Of a DNA stretch of 40,514 nucleotides, positions 24,107 through 37,682 are shown in pieces. Numbering within the stretch: position 1 is the stretch's first letter; the number at the start of each line of letters is the position of its first letter. The stretch lies in assembly GCF_900111375.1 (NCBI RefSeq), contig NZ_FOHB01000015.1, positions 1 through 40,514 of the forward strand, in the 5' to 3' direction. This DNA comes from Pedococcus cremeus. GTDB lineage: Bacteria > Actinomycetota > Actinomycetes > Actinomycetales > Dermatophilaceae. The notes under the pieces were generated by a model, which had not been told where the DNA came from, did not search any database, and was given only the letters and a program-made list of their open reading frames with translations. Position numbers and translations under genes: made by a program.

Positions 24107-25252
24107 ATGCGCGTCGCGATCAACCTCCTCACCGACGACCCGGACCACCCGTCGGGGGCGCACTGGTTCTGGACCCGCGTCATCCCAGAGATGGCAGCCC
24201 ACCTCACCGAGGACGAGGAGCTCCACCTCCTCGTGAGCCGGCGGTCCCGGGCCATGCACCAGGGCTACGGGCCGGGCGTGCACTACGTGACCTTCCCGTG
24301 GTCGAACGAGCGGCGGAACCTGCGCACGCTGAGTGAGCACCTCTACGCGCCGGTCCGGTTGCCGCTGAAGGGAATCGACGTCTTCAACACCCTGATCGCG
24401 CCGATGGTGAAGCCTGCACCCGCGCTGGTGGCGCACTTCAAGACGATGCACGCGTTCACCGCTCCCGAGGCGATCAGCCCCGCGGCCCGGCTGTACCGAC
24501 GGATCGGCTACCCGCGGACGGCCGCGGTCGCCGACGCCATCATCATCAACTCCGAGAGCCTGCGGTCGGAGGTCGAGAAGCACCTCGACGTCGACCCCGC
24601 CAAGCTGAGGCTCATCCCGGAGGCCGTCGACCACGAGCTCTTCCGCCCCGGCGACCCGGCCCGGGCACGGCAGCGCCTGGCGGAGCGGTACGGCGTGGAC
24701 GGGCCGTTCGTCCTCTTCGTCTCCTCGCTCTGGCCGTACAAGAACTGCGACGGCCTGCTTCGTGCCTTCGCGATCGCGAAGCCGGACCTGGCCGGGCACC
24801 GGCTGGTGGTGGTCGGGCCCGGGCGCGACACGGCATACGTCTCGTCGCTGCACGCCCTGGCGGAGGAGCTCGGCATCGCCGACGACGTGGTCTGGGTCGG
24901 GGGCGTGCCCCTCGAGGAGACCGTGCACTTCTACCGGGCCGCAGACGTGTTCGTGTACCCCTCGCACAACGAGACGTTCGGCCTCACCATCCTGGAGGCC
25001 ATGGCCTGCGGCTGCCCGGTCGTGACGTCCGACTGCAGCGCCATGCCGGAGACCGCAGGGGGAGCGGCGTTCCTCGCCGACCCCGACGACCCACGGGCCA
25101 TCGGCGCCGCCATCCTGCGGGCCTGCGAGGGCGGGGAGGACCTGCGCACCCGTGGCATGGCGCGGGCGGCGCAGTTCACCTGGGCGCAGACGGCGAAGTC
25201 CACCTTGGAGGTGTACCGCGAGGTGCACTCGAACCGAAAGGCGCAGCGATGA
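24107..25252 (+). CDS. Family 4 glycosyltransferase (GT-B fold)
   Basis: 381 residues from ATG 24107, three bases after the gmhB-gmhA stop. It starts MRVAINLLTDDPDHPSGAHWF, the usual glycine-containing acceptor-side loop. The middle has IIINSESLRSEVEKHL and LIPEAVDHELF; the donor domain has FVSSLWPYKNCDGLLRAF, VVVGPGRD and VFVYPSHNETFGLTILEAMACGCPVV, a textbook E-X7-E region of GT4 enzymes. It acts at the cytoplasmic membrane face on lipid-linked precursors. Its place directly after the heptose gene makes it a candidate heptosyltransferase, but specificity cannot be read from sequence. Its stop overlaps the epimerase start. Confidence 0.9.
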   Translation: MRVAINLLTDDPDHPSGAHWFWTRVIPEMAAHLTEDEELHLLVSRRSRAMHQGYGPGVHYVTFPWSNERRNLRTLSEHLYAPVRLPLKGIDVFNTLIAPMVKPAPALVAHFKTMHAFTAPEAISPAARLYRRIGYPRTAAVADAIIINSESLRSEVEKHLDVDPAKLRLIPEAVDHELFRPGDPARARQRLAERYGVDGPFVLFVSSLWPYKNCDGLLRAFAIAKPDLAGHRLVVVGPGRDTAYVSSLHALAEELGIADDVVWVGGVPLEETVHFYRAADVFVYPSHNETFGLTILEAMACGCPVVTSDCSAMPETAGGAAFLADPDDPRAIGAAILRACEGGEDLRTRGMARAAQFTWAQTAKSTLEVYREVHSNRKAQR

Positions 25253-26361
25253 GGATCCTGGTCACCGGAGGAGCCGGCTTCATCGGCTCGCACACGAGCG
25301 ACCGGCTCGTCGAGCTCGGCCACGAGGTCGTGGTGCTCGACGCCCTGACAGCGCCGGTCCACCGCGACGGCCGGCCCAACTACCTGACGCCCGGGGCGGA
25401 GCTGTGGGTCGGCGACGTGCGCAACCGCGAGCTGCTGGCCAACCTGCTCCGCCGGGTCGACGCGGTCTACCACTTCGCGGCCTACCAGGACTACCTCACG
25501 GACTTCTCCCGGTTCAGCTCGGTCAACGTCGTCTCGACGGCATTCCTCTACGAGGTCGCGGTCGAGGAGGGGCTGGACCTCCAGCGCATCGTGGTCGCCT
25601 CGTCGCAGTCCGCCATGGGCGAGGGGCTCTACTGGTGCCCGGCCGACGGCGACCAGGCGCCCGACATGCGACCGGAGTCGGCGCTCGCGCGAGGGGAGTG
25701 GGACCACCGCTGCCCGGTCTGCGGCGGACCGCTCCAGCTGCGGACGACCCCGGAGACCTTCGCGAACCCGCAGAACGCGTACGGGATGTCGAAGTACGGC
25801 GAGGAGATGGTCGCCATCAACCTCGGTCGCCGCTACGACATCCCGACCGTGGCCCTGCGCTACAGCATCGTCCAGGGGCCTCGGCAGTCGATCTACAACG
25901 CCTACTCGGGAGCCTGCCGCATCTTCTGCCTGCACCACCTGCTCGGGTCGGCTCCCACCCTCTACGAGGACGGCGGGATGATCCGCGACTACGTCAACAT
26001 CCACGACGTGGTGGCCGCCAACGAGCTGGTGCTCACGGATGACCGGGCGGTGGGCCGGGTCTTCAACGTCGGAGGCGGGACCCCTTACACGACAGCGGAG
26101 TTCGCGGAGGTGGTGCGCGAGCACTACGGCTCGGACCAGCAGGCACGGGTGTCGGGGGAGTACCGCTTCGGCGACACGAGGCACATCCACTCCGACATCG
26201 AGGCGCTGCGCGGACTCGGTTGGGCGCCGAAGCACACGCCCGCGGACTCGGTCGCGGAGTATGCCGCGTGGCTGGAGGGGATGCCGGGCCTCGAGGACGT
26301 GCTGGCCGACGCCGACGCGAAGATGCGTCGCCTGGGCGTGGTGCGGCAGGCGAACCGATGA
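25249..26361 (+). CDS. NAD-dependent nucleotide-sugar epimerase/dehydratase
   Basis: 370 residues from ATG 25249 (ATGA overlap). The extended short-chain dehydrogenase fold shows TGGAGFIGSH (6-15), FAAYQDYL, ASSQSAM and the catalytic YGMSK (Tyr178, Lys182), plus GPRQSIYNAYSG and IRDYVNIHDV near the substrate site. An insertion between strand 5 and the Tyr/Lys helix (~126-172) carries Cys130, Cys155 and Cys158 (CPVC), like a small metal or disulfide knuckle; similar insertions occur in some deoxysugar 4-epimerases of the WbiB/Tll type. It likely epimerises or reduces a keto nucleotide sugar. A role on GDP-heptose is possible but unproven. Confidence 0.84.
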   Translation: MRILVTGGAGFIGSHTSDRLVELGHEVVVLDALTAPVHRDGRPNYLTPGAELWVGDVRNRELLANLLRRVDAVYHFAAYQDYLTDFSRFSSVNVVSTAFLYEVAVEEGLDLQRIVVASSQSAMGEGLYWCPADGDQAPDMRPESALARGEWDHRCPVCGGPLQLRTTPETFANPQNAYGMSKYGEEMVAINLGRRYDIPTVALRYSIVQGPRQSIYNAYSGACRIFCLHHLLGSAPTLYEDGGMIRDYVNIHDVVAANELVLTDDRAVGRVFNVGGGTPYTTAEFAEVVREHYGSDQQARVSGEYRFGDTRHIHSDIEALRGLGWAPKHTPADSVAEYAAWLEGMPGLEDVLADADAKMRRLGVVRQANR

Positions 26362-27563
26362 GCCGACCCCTGGTCATCGCGACGATCGCGCGCGAACGCG
26401 GGATCACCGGGGTCCACACGCACGTGCGCCAGCTGCGGGCCCACCTCGCCCGGACCGGCGGGACGGCCGAGCTGGTGACACCGCACACCTGGGCCGTCGG
26501 CTCACCGCCGCGCGCCCTGGTCCTCGCGCCGCTGTTCGGGGCGCGGGTCCTGCTCGAGCGGGTCTGGGGACCGGGGAACGTCTGGTGGTACCGGACCTCG
26601 CACGAGCTCTTCCTCCGAAGAGCCCTGCGACGCAGGCTCGCCCAGGAGGAGGCCTGCACCGTCTACGCGCAGTGCCCGGTCTCCGCCCGGGCCGCGCTCG
26701 CGGCGCGCCAGGGCCCCCACCAGCGGGTGGTGCTGGCGGTGCACTTCCGCATCTCGCAGGCGGACGAGTGGGCCGACAAGGGGCAGATCCGACGGGGTGG
26801 ACGGGTCTACCGGTGGATCCGCGACACCGAACGGGACGTCGTCCCACGCGTCGACGGCCTCGTCTACGTCTCGTCGTGGGCCCGTTCGGCGGTGCACGAG
26901 TGGATGCCCGAGGCAGCCGGGGTGCCGGACACCGTGGTGCACAACTTTGTCAGCGCGCCCGTCGCCAAGGCCCAGGCCCAGGCGCACGAGGCGCCCGAGG
27001 TGCGCGAGACCGCGCGGCCCGCCGGCGCGCTCGTCTCCGTGGGGAACCTCGAGGCGGTCAAGAACCACCGCTACCTCGTGCAGGTGCTCGCCGCGGCGCG
27101 GGACAAGGGCTACACCTACACCCTCGACGTGTTCGGCGAGGGAGTGGAACACGGCCGGCTGACGTCGCTGGCCGACCAGCTCGGGGTGCGGGAGCAGGTG
27201 CACCTGCACGGTTTCCGCACCGATGTCCAGCAGCGGCTGCCCTCCTACTCCGCCTACGTCCACGCGTCCTACTCGGAGTCGTCGTCGCTGGCCATCATGG
27301 AGGCGATGGCAGCCGGGCTGCCGGTGGTCTCCAGCACGGCGGGTGCCCTGCCCGAGCTGTTCGACGACCCGGAAGAGGGCCGGTTCTGGCCGATCGACGA
27401 CCCGGAGGAGGCCGCGCGCATCCTCATCGGGCTGATGGAGTCCCCGGAGGAGCTGCGCCGGGTAGCCCGGGCCGGGAGGGACCGGTTCGCCCGGGACTAC
27501 GACGCCGAGGTCGTGGCACCGCGACTGCTCGCGTTCCTCGGGGCCGGCACCACGGCGCGCTGA
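26358..27563 (+). CDS. Family 4 glycosyltransferase (GT-B fold)
   Basis: 401 residues from ATG 26358, overlapping the epimerase stop (ATGA). The N-terminal domain has VIATIARERGITGVHTHVRQL and GLVYVSSWARSAVHEW. The donor domain has LVSVGNLEAVKNHRYLV, DVFGEGVEHGRL, VHLHGFRTDVQQRLPSY and SYSESSSLAIMEAMAAGLPVV, the E-X7-E-type donor motif. A low-complexity stretch rich in Ala, Gln and Lys (~197-210) links the halves. It is the last gene of the polysaccharide operon and shares its final 67 bp with the 3' end of a gene on the other strand. Donor and acceptor are unknown. Confidence 0.89.
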   Translation: MSRPLVIATIARERGITGVHTHVRQLRAHLARTGGTAELVTPHTWAVGSPPRALVLAPLFGARVLLERVWGPGNVWWYRTSHELFLRRALRRRLAQEEACTVYAQCPVSARAALAARQGPHQRVVLAVHFRISQADEWADKGQIRRGGRVYRWIRDTERDVVPRVDGLVYVSSWARSAVHEWMPEAAGVPDTVVHNFVSAPVAKAQAQAHEAPEVRETARPAGALVSVGNLEAVKNHRYLVQVLAAARDKGYTYTLDVFGEGVEHGRLTSLADQLGVREQVHLHGFRTDVQQRLPSYSAYVHASYSESSSLAIMEAMAAGLPVVSSTAGALPELFDDPEEGRFWPIDDPEEAARILIGLMESPEELRRVARAGRDRFARDYDAEVVAPRLLAFLGAGTTAR

Positions 27564-28156
27564 CGCAGCGACAGGGAGCTGAGCCCGCCCACCACCGCCA
27601 CCGCGAGCAGCGCCCCACCGAGCACGTCGCTCGGCCAGTGGGCCGCCGACACCAGCAGGCTCACGGAGAGCAGCGTGGCCGCGACCACCACCGGTGCCCA
27701 CAGCCACCACCGCACCCGTGGCCCCACCAGCAGCAGGCAGCCGGAGAGGCAGACGAGCAGCGCCACCACGTGCCCGGAGGGGTAGCTGCCACCGGAGGTG
27801 GCCACCCAGCCGTGTGGGTCGGGTCGGTCGAGGGCCACCTTGGCCAGGACGGTCAACGCCGCGGAGGAGCCCGCGAGCACCGCGCCGAAGACGAGCGGCC
27901 ACCAGCTCCGTCGCCAGGCCGCCGCGGCCGCGGACGTCGCCGCCAGCAGCAGGTACATCCGGCCCGGCTGGAGCCGCGACATCCACGGGCTCCACTCGAC
28001 CTGCGCCGGACCCCAGGCGTCGCGGGGTCGCAGGTGGCTGACCACCTCGACGTCGAGGGCCTGGGTCGTGCCGGTCGCCACGAGCACGGCGAGCACGAGG
28101 AAGCAGGTCACCGCTCCCACAGCCAGCCGCAGCGGCCGGCTCCACGCCGTCCCCAT
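27497..28156 (-). CDS. PAP2-family membrane phosphatase
   Basis: 219 residues from the ATG at 28156 (reverse strand), chosen because GGGAGG (28161-28166) precedes it; GTG 28183 would add nine residues. Five to six transmembrane segments. The three PAP2 motifs are present: KVALDRP, SYPSGH and a third motif whose usual SR start is VSAAHWPSDV, keeping the catalytic His and the Asp. The family removes phosphate from lipid phosphates or diphosphates on the outer membrane face. Next to a Wzx/Wzy locus, recycling of undecaprenyl diphosphate is the natural guess; inference. It is convergent with the last glycosyltransferase gene and overlaps it by 67 bp; the 219-bp gap upstream separates it from mfd. 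Confidence 0.85.
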   Translation of the reverse strand: MGTAWSRPLRLAVGAVTCFLVLAVLVATGTTQALDVEVVSHLRPRDAWGPAQVEWSPWMSRLQPGRMYLLLAATSAAAAAWRRSWWPLVFGAVLAGSSAALTVLAKVALDRPDPHGWVATSGGSYPSGHVVALLVCLSGCLLLVGPRVRWWLWAPVVVAATLLSVSLLVSAAHWPSDVLGGALLAVAVVGGLSSLSLRQRAVVPAPRNASSRGATTSAS

Positions 28157-28284
28157 CGTGCCTCCCGGCCGGTCCCGATCCACGAGGGCCCGACGCTACG
28201 CGCTCGCGGTCCTCCGGCCGTCGGGCCGAAGACGTAGGCCGAGGACGTGGTCCGTCGCGACGGCGCCGCGTGCCCGCTCCCTTC

Positions 28285-28311
28285 GGAAATGCCCTGTCAC
28301 CTCCCGCGGTT
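28285..28311 (+). promoter_or_regulatory. Candidate ECF-type promoter for mfd
   Basis: GGAAAT (28285-28290), an 18-base spacer and GTT (28309-28311) resemble the GGGAAT-N18-GTT pattern of SigR/SigH-type ECF sigma factors, with one mismatch. TAGTCT at 28311-28316 is a possible sigma-70-type -10 for the same gene, but no fair -35 is seen. The implied leader to the mfd ATG is about 55-60 bases. Nothing else is evident in the 28157-28375 gap except a 13-bp imperfect direct repeat at 28224-28249. Confidence 0.3.
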
Positions 28312-28375
28312 AGTCTTGAGGTCCCCCCACGTCCCGTCGGCCGTGGGCGTTCGTGCTGTCCCCAGGAGTCCCCCC

Positions 28376-31975
<3,600 letters not shown>

Positions 31976-32007
31976 GCACGGGCAGCAGAGCAACGAGAGG
32001 ATTGTCA

Positions 32008-32511
32008 GTGAAGGCACTTCGGACCCTGCGTGGGCCGCTCGTGGGGGCGGCGCTCGTCGCAGCCCTTTCCCTGTCCGCCTGCGGCACCGCGGACACCGCC
32101 GCGGTGGTCAACGGCGAGAAGATCAGCGAGAACGAGGCCCAGACCGCCGCGCAGCAGATCAACGAGGCCTTCAAGCCGCAGACCCCGCTCACCACGCGCG
32201 ACGCGGTCAGCTCGCTCATCGCGGCTCCAGCCATCAACGACGTCGCGACCCGGCTGGGCAAGGGCGAGTCCGACTCGTCGGCGCGCTCCGCCATCCCGCA
32301 GATCCAGGACCCGTCGCAGGCCACCCTCGACCTGGTCAAGGCCAACTTCGCCCTGCAGAAGCTGACCGACCCGGAAAAGCAGCAGGTGCTCGACGAGCTG
32401 AAGAAGGCGGAGGTCTCGGTCAACCCGCGCTACGGCGTCTACGACAAGAACGGCTTCCAGCTCGAGGCGCCGCACACCAACTGGCTCAAGGCACCGTCGA
32501 CCCAGGGCTGA
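32008..32511 (+). CDS. SurA N-terminal-like lipoprotein
   Basis: 167 residues from GTG 32008, with GAGAGG at 31995-32000. The signal peptide ends in a lipobox LSAC with Cys25 as the lipidated residue, so the mature protein sits on the outer face of the membrane. The short body begins AAVVNGEKISENEAQTAAQQI, the start of SurA/PpiC-type chaperone N-domains, but there is no parvulin (PPIase) domain. The C-terminal part NPRYGVYDKNGFQL resembles the end of such proteins (INPRYGxW). It probably holds or scans unfolded exported proteins; function inferred. It lies between mfd and mazG, as in related genomes. Confidence 0.8.
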   Translation: MKALRTLRGPLVGAALVAALSLSACGTADTAAVVNGEKISENEAQTAAQQINEAFKPQTPLTTRDAVSSLIAAPAINDVATRLGKGESDSSARSAIPQIQDPSQATLDLVKANFALQKLTDPEKQQVLDELKKAEVSVNPRYGVYDKNGFQLEAPHTNWLKAPSTQG

Positions 32512-32516
32512 CCTTC

Positions 32517-33524
32517 GTGCCGGGCCGCCTCGCGCTCCTGAGCAGCAGCCCCCGCATCGCCCCGGGGCTGCTCACCCGCGCCGCCTGGCAGTGCCTCGAG
32601 GCCGCCGACGCGGTGCTCGCCCGCGACGCAGACGAGCCGCTGGCCGCCGCCGTCGAGGACGCCGGGGTGCGGGTGCGCCACGTCGGCGACGTGCACGCCC
32701 CGGAGCTGGCCCGCGCCCTCGTCTCCGAGGCCACCTCGGCAGCCGCCGCCACGCCGGACCGGGGCGGCGTGGTCTGGGTGGTGTCCGCGGACGGCGACCC
32801 GGGCCTGACCGACGCCATCGCCTCGGAGGTCTCCCGCCTGCCCGACCCGCCGGACGTCGAGGTCGTCGTCGGCTCGTGGGACGTCCCGGGCGCCCGGCTG
32901 CTCGACCTCGTCGCGGTCATGGACCGCCTCCGGTCACCGGGCGGCTGCCCCTGGGACGCCGAGCAGACGCACGAGTCACTGGTGAAGTACCTCATCGAGG
33001 AGTCGCACGAGGCCGCCGAGGCGATCCGCTCCGGCGACCGCGACCACATGGTCGAGGAGCTCGGCGACGTGCTGCTGCAGGTCGCCTTCCAGGCGCGGGT
33101 GGGGGAGGAGGACCCCGACCGCCCCTTCGACATCGACGAGGTGGCGGGAGCCATCGTCGAGAAGCTGCTCCGCCGCCACCCCCACGTCTTCGCCGAGGGC
33201 GAGGCGAGCACGCCAGAGGAGGTCGAGCGCGCCTGGGAGGTCATCAAGGCCGAGGAGCGGGCGGAGAAGGCCGAGCACACCGGGGGCGAGGCCGGGCACA
33301 CCGGCCTGCTGCACGGCATACCGGTCTCGCTGCCCACGATGCTCGCGGCCGAGAAGGCGCTGTCGCGCTGGCAGCGCACCGGCGGCGACCTGTCGTCGCT
33401 CCGCGACGACGGCGACCTCGGCGACCGGATGCTCGCGCTGGTGGCCCGGGCACGGGAGCAGGGGCAGTCGGCCGACGACCTGCTGCGCGAGGCGCTGCAC
33501 CGGTTCGCGGCCGAGCGTCGCTAG
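32517..33524 (+). CDS. mazG: MazG nucleoside triphosphate pyrophosphohydrolase with N-terminal extension
   Basis: 335 residues from GTG 32517, five bases after the lipoprotein stop. The MazG domain starts near residue 130: MDRLRSPGGCPWDAEQTHESL, then IEESHEAAEAI and ELGDVLLQVAF, whose E-E-x-x-E/E-x-x-D helices bind Mg2+ and NTP. It hydrolyses NTPs to NMP and diphosphate, thought to guard against abnormal nucleotides. The first ~125 residues look like a shortened tetrapyrrole-methylase-like domain (SSSPRIAPGLL, VVWVVSADGDPGL, VEVVVGSWDVPGARLLD), which in YabN-type proteins is full length; here it lacks a convincing SAM loop. Confidence 0.92.
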   Translation: MPGRLALLSSSPRIAPGLLTRAAWQCLEAADAVLARDADEPLAAAVEDAGVRVRHVGDVHAPELARALVSEATSAAAATPDRGGVVWVVSADGDPGLTDAIASEVSRLPDPPDVEVVVGSWDVPGARLLDLVAVMDRLRSPGGCPWDAEQTHESLVKYLIEESHEAAEAIRSGDRDHMVEELGDVLLQVAFQARVGEEDPDRPFDIDEVAGAIVEKLLRRHPHVFAEGEASTPEEVERAWEVIKAEERAEKAEHTGGEAGHTGLLHGIPVSLPTMLAAEKALSRWQRTGGDLSSLRDDGDLGDRMLALVARAREQGQSADDLLREALHRFAAERR

Positions 33525-33592
33525 GCCGCCCTCGCGGGCACCGAGCCCAAGCCGCCCTTGCGGGCGTCAGAGCCCTGGCCGCCCTGGCGGGC
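33525..33592. repeat. Three hairpin-forming direct repeats between convergent genes
   Basis: The 15-mer GCCGCCCTNGCGGGC occurs at 33525-33539, 33551-33565 and 33578-33592 (N = C, T, G), spaced 26 and 27 bp. Each copy can fold (CCGC/GCGG), and the segments between can pair too (GGGC/GCCC). It fills the gap between mazG and the convergent RNA ligase-like gene, where a two-way terminator would be expected; no T-run is present. Confidence 0.75.
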
Positions 33593-33594
33593 GG

Positions 33595-34122
33595 TCATGG
33601 TATGCCGTCGAGCGGCCACTGCTCGCCGGTGCTGCTGTCGATGAGCGCGGCCCGGTCGGCCACGGCCTCCAGGGGCAGGGTGCCGTAGACCTCGACGGCG
33701 AGGGTGGCGAGGGCCTCACGCCGCACGCGCGGTGCGACGGTGCAGTGGGGCACCCACCAGCCGGGCCGGTAGTGCAGGTGCAGGTCCGCCCCGGTGCCCT
33801 CGGCCGCGGCCACCACCCGCTCCTGCCGGACGTGCACGTCTGCCCCGACGCCGGGGATCAGCCACGCACGGCCGCGCCGGAAGAGGCCGAGCCCGTCGAA
33901 GTGCAGGCGCACCTGGCCGCCGTCGGGGAGGGCCGCCACGGCGGCGGTGACGGCGGCGACGTCGTAGGTGCGCAGCACGGCATACGAGAGATGGGGCACG
34001 TGCCGGCCATGGGTGTGGCTCTGCAGCGAGGAGATCCCGGCCCCTTCCACGCGCTGCCACAGCTGCCGGAGCGCCCGCTCGGAGCGCTCGTCGAACAGCA
34101 GGCAGACCGCCAGTGCCACCAC
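33595..34122 (-). CDS. 2'-5' RNA ligase / cyclic phosphodiesterase family protein
   Basis: 175 residues from GTG 34122 on the reverse strand (GTG 34119 is equally possible; no clear ribosome site). The two H-x-T/S motifs of the 2H phosphoesterase superfamily are present: HVPHLS (His44) and VPHCT (His126), about 80 residues apart as usual. The family ligates or cleaves 2',5' linkages or cyclic phosphates of RNA or nucleotides; the substrate here is unknown. It is convergent with mazG and divergent from the pseudouridine kinase gene, with only ~80 bp between starts. A link with RNA modification catabolism is suggestive but unproven. Confidence 0.83.
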   Translation of the reverse strand: MVALAVCLLFDERSERALRQLWQRVEGAGISSLQSHTHGRHVPHLSYAVLRTYDVAAVTAAVAALPDGGQVRLHFDGLGLFRRGRAWLIPGVGADVHVRQERVVAAAEGTGADLHLHYRPGWWVPHCTVAPRVRREALATLAVEVYGTLPLEAVADRAALIDSSTGEQWPLDGIP

Positions 34123-34166
34123 CTCACGATGGCAGACGCCCAGTGCCTCGGCAGCGGGAAGCCGCT

Positions 34167-34201
34167 CTTTTGCTTTTCTTAAGGTCCTTTATCCTTCCAA
34201 C
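34167..34201 (+). promoter_or_regulatory. Candidate leaderless promoter of psuK
   Basis: CTTTTG (34167-34172), a 17-base spacer and TATCCT (34190-34195) form a fair -35/-10 pair inside an unusually AT-rich patch. Only six bases (TCCAAC) separate the -10 from the GTG at 34202, which would place the transcript start at the start codon. No ribosome site is seen. Leaderless GTG/ATG genes of this build are common in Actinobacteria. Confidence 0.55.
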
Positions 34202-35334
34202 GTGACCCTCACCCAGCGCGAGCGCGAGATCGTGGACCTGCTGCGGGTCGACCCGCTGCTCGACGCCGCCGCCCTGGCCGAACGGCTCGGCACCACGAAG
34301 GCCTCGGTCGCCGTGCACCTCTCGCACCTGGCCAAGAAGGGCGTCATCCTCGGGCGGGGCTACGTGCTGCGGGCGGACCGCCAGTCGGTCGTCGTGGTCG
34401 GCGGCGCCAACATGGACATCAAGGCGCACTCCCGCGACCCGGCCGTGCTGCGGACCTCCAACCCCGGAGCAGCCGTGACCAGCCCGGGCGGCGTGGGCCG
34501 CAACATCGCCGAGAACCTCGCCCGCCTCGGCTCGCCGACCCACCTCGTGGCCCCCGTGGGCCGCGACGCCTTCGGGGAGGAGCTGGTCGCGGCCACCCGT
34601 GAGGCCGGCGTGGTCGTCGACCACGTGGTCACCACCGATGACCCGACGGGCACCTACCTCGCGGTGATGGACGCCGACGGCGAGCTGCTCGTGGCCGTGT
34701 CGAACATGGCCTCCACCGACAACCTCACGGTCCGCCAGCTGGCCGGGGCGCGCGACCTCATCGCGCACTGCGACCTGCTCGTCGTCGAGGGCAACATCCC
34801 GCCCGCCCCGGCGGTCTGGCTGCTCGACTACGCGACGGCCTGTGGCGTCGAGGTCGTCATCGACCCGGTCAGCGTCGCCAAGGCCGCGGCGCTGGCGCCG
34901 GCGCTCACCCCGGAGCGCCCCGTGCTCGCGCTCACCCCCAACCAGGACGAGCTCGCCGCCATCGTCGGCCGCCGCGTGCCCCACACCAGCGCGAGCGTCG
35001 CCAAGGCGGCTCGCGAGGTGCACGACCTGGGCGTCCACCACGTGTGGGTGCGCCGCGGGCTCGCCGGCAGCACGCTCAGCTCGCTCGACGACGGCGGCCG
35101 CGTCACCGTCACCCACTTCCCGGCGCCGAGCGCCCAGGTCGTCGACGTCACCGGGGCAGGTGACGCGATGACCGCTGCCTTCGTCCACGGCCTGCTGCGC
35201 CGCGACAGCCCTGCCACCGCCGCCGCGTTCGGCCAGATGGCGGCCGCCCTCACCGTGGCCAGCCCCGAGACCGTCCGCCCCGACATGAGCGCGCGCCTCG
35301 TCGACGCCGAGCTGCGCGCCGCGAAGGAGAACGC

Positions 35335-35338
<4 letters not shown>
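34202..35338 (+). CDS. psuK: Pseudouridine kinase (PfkB family) with N-terminal helix-turn-helix
   Basis: 378 residues from GTG 34202. Residues 1-56 are a winged-helix DNA-binding domain (REREIVDLLRVDP, AALAERLGTTKASVAVHLSHL, GVILGRGYVL). Residues ~62-370 are a ribokinase-fold kinase: VVVGGANMDI, SPGGVGRNIAENLARLG, LTPNQDEL and DVTGAGDAM with catalytic Asp321. PsuK phosphorylates pseudouridine to its 5'-phosphate, which PsuG then cleaves. The HTH-kinase fusion, as in E. coli YeiI, suggests that it senses its substrate and controls its own operon; inference. Its stop overlaps psuG (ATGA), which is the main support for substrate choice. Confidence 0.87.
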
Positions 35339-37642
<2,304 letters not shown>

Positions 37643-37682
37643 CGCCTGACGGCGACACCGAGCAGGGGCCAACGAGGTTTCG

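Noticed and set aside
28224-28249. 13-bp imperfect direct repeat (11 of 13 identical) in the PAP2-mfd gap
   Set aside because: Too short and imperfect in GC-rich DNA to separate from chance; noted only under the mfd promoter.
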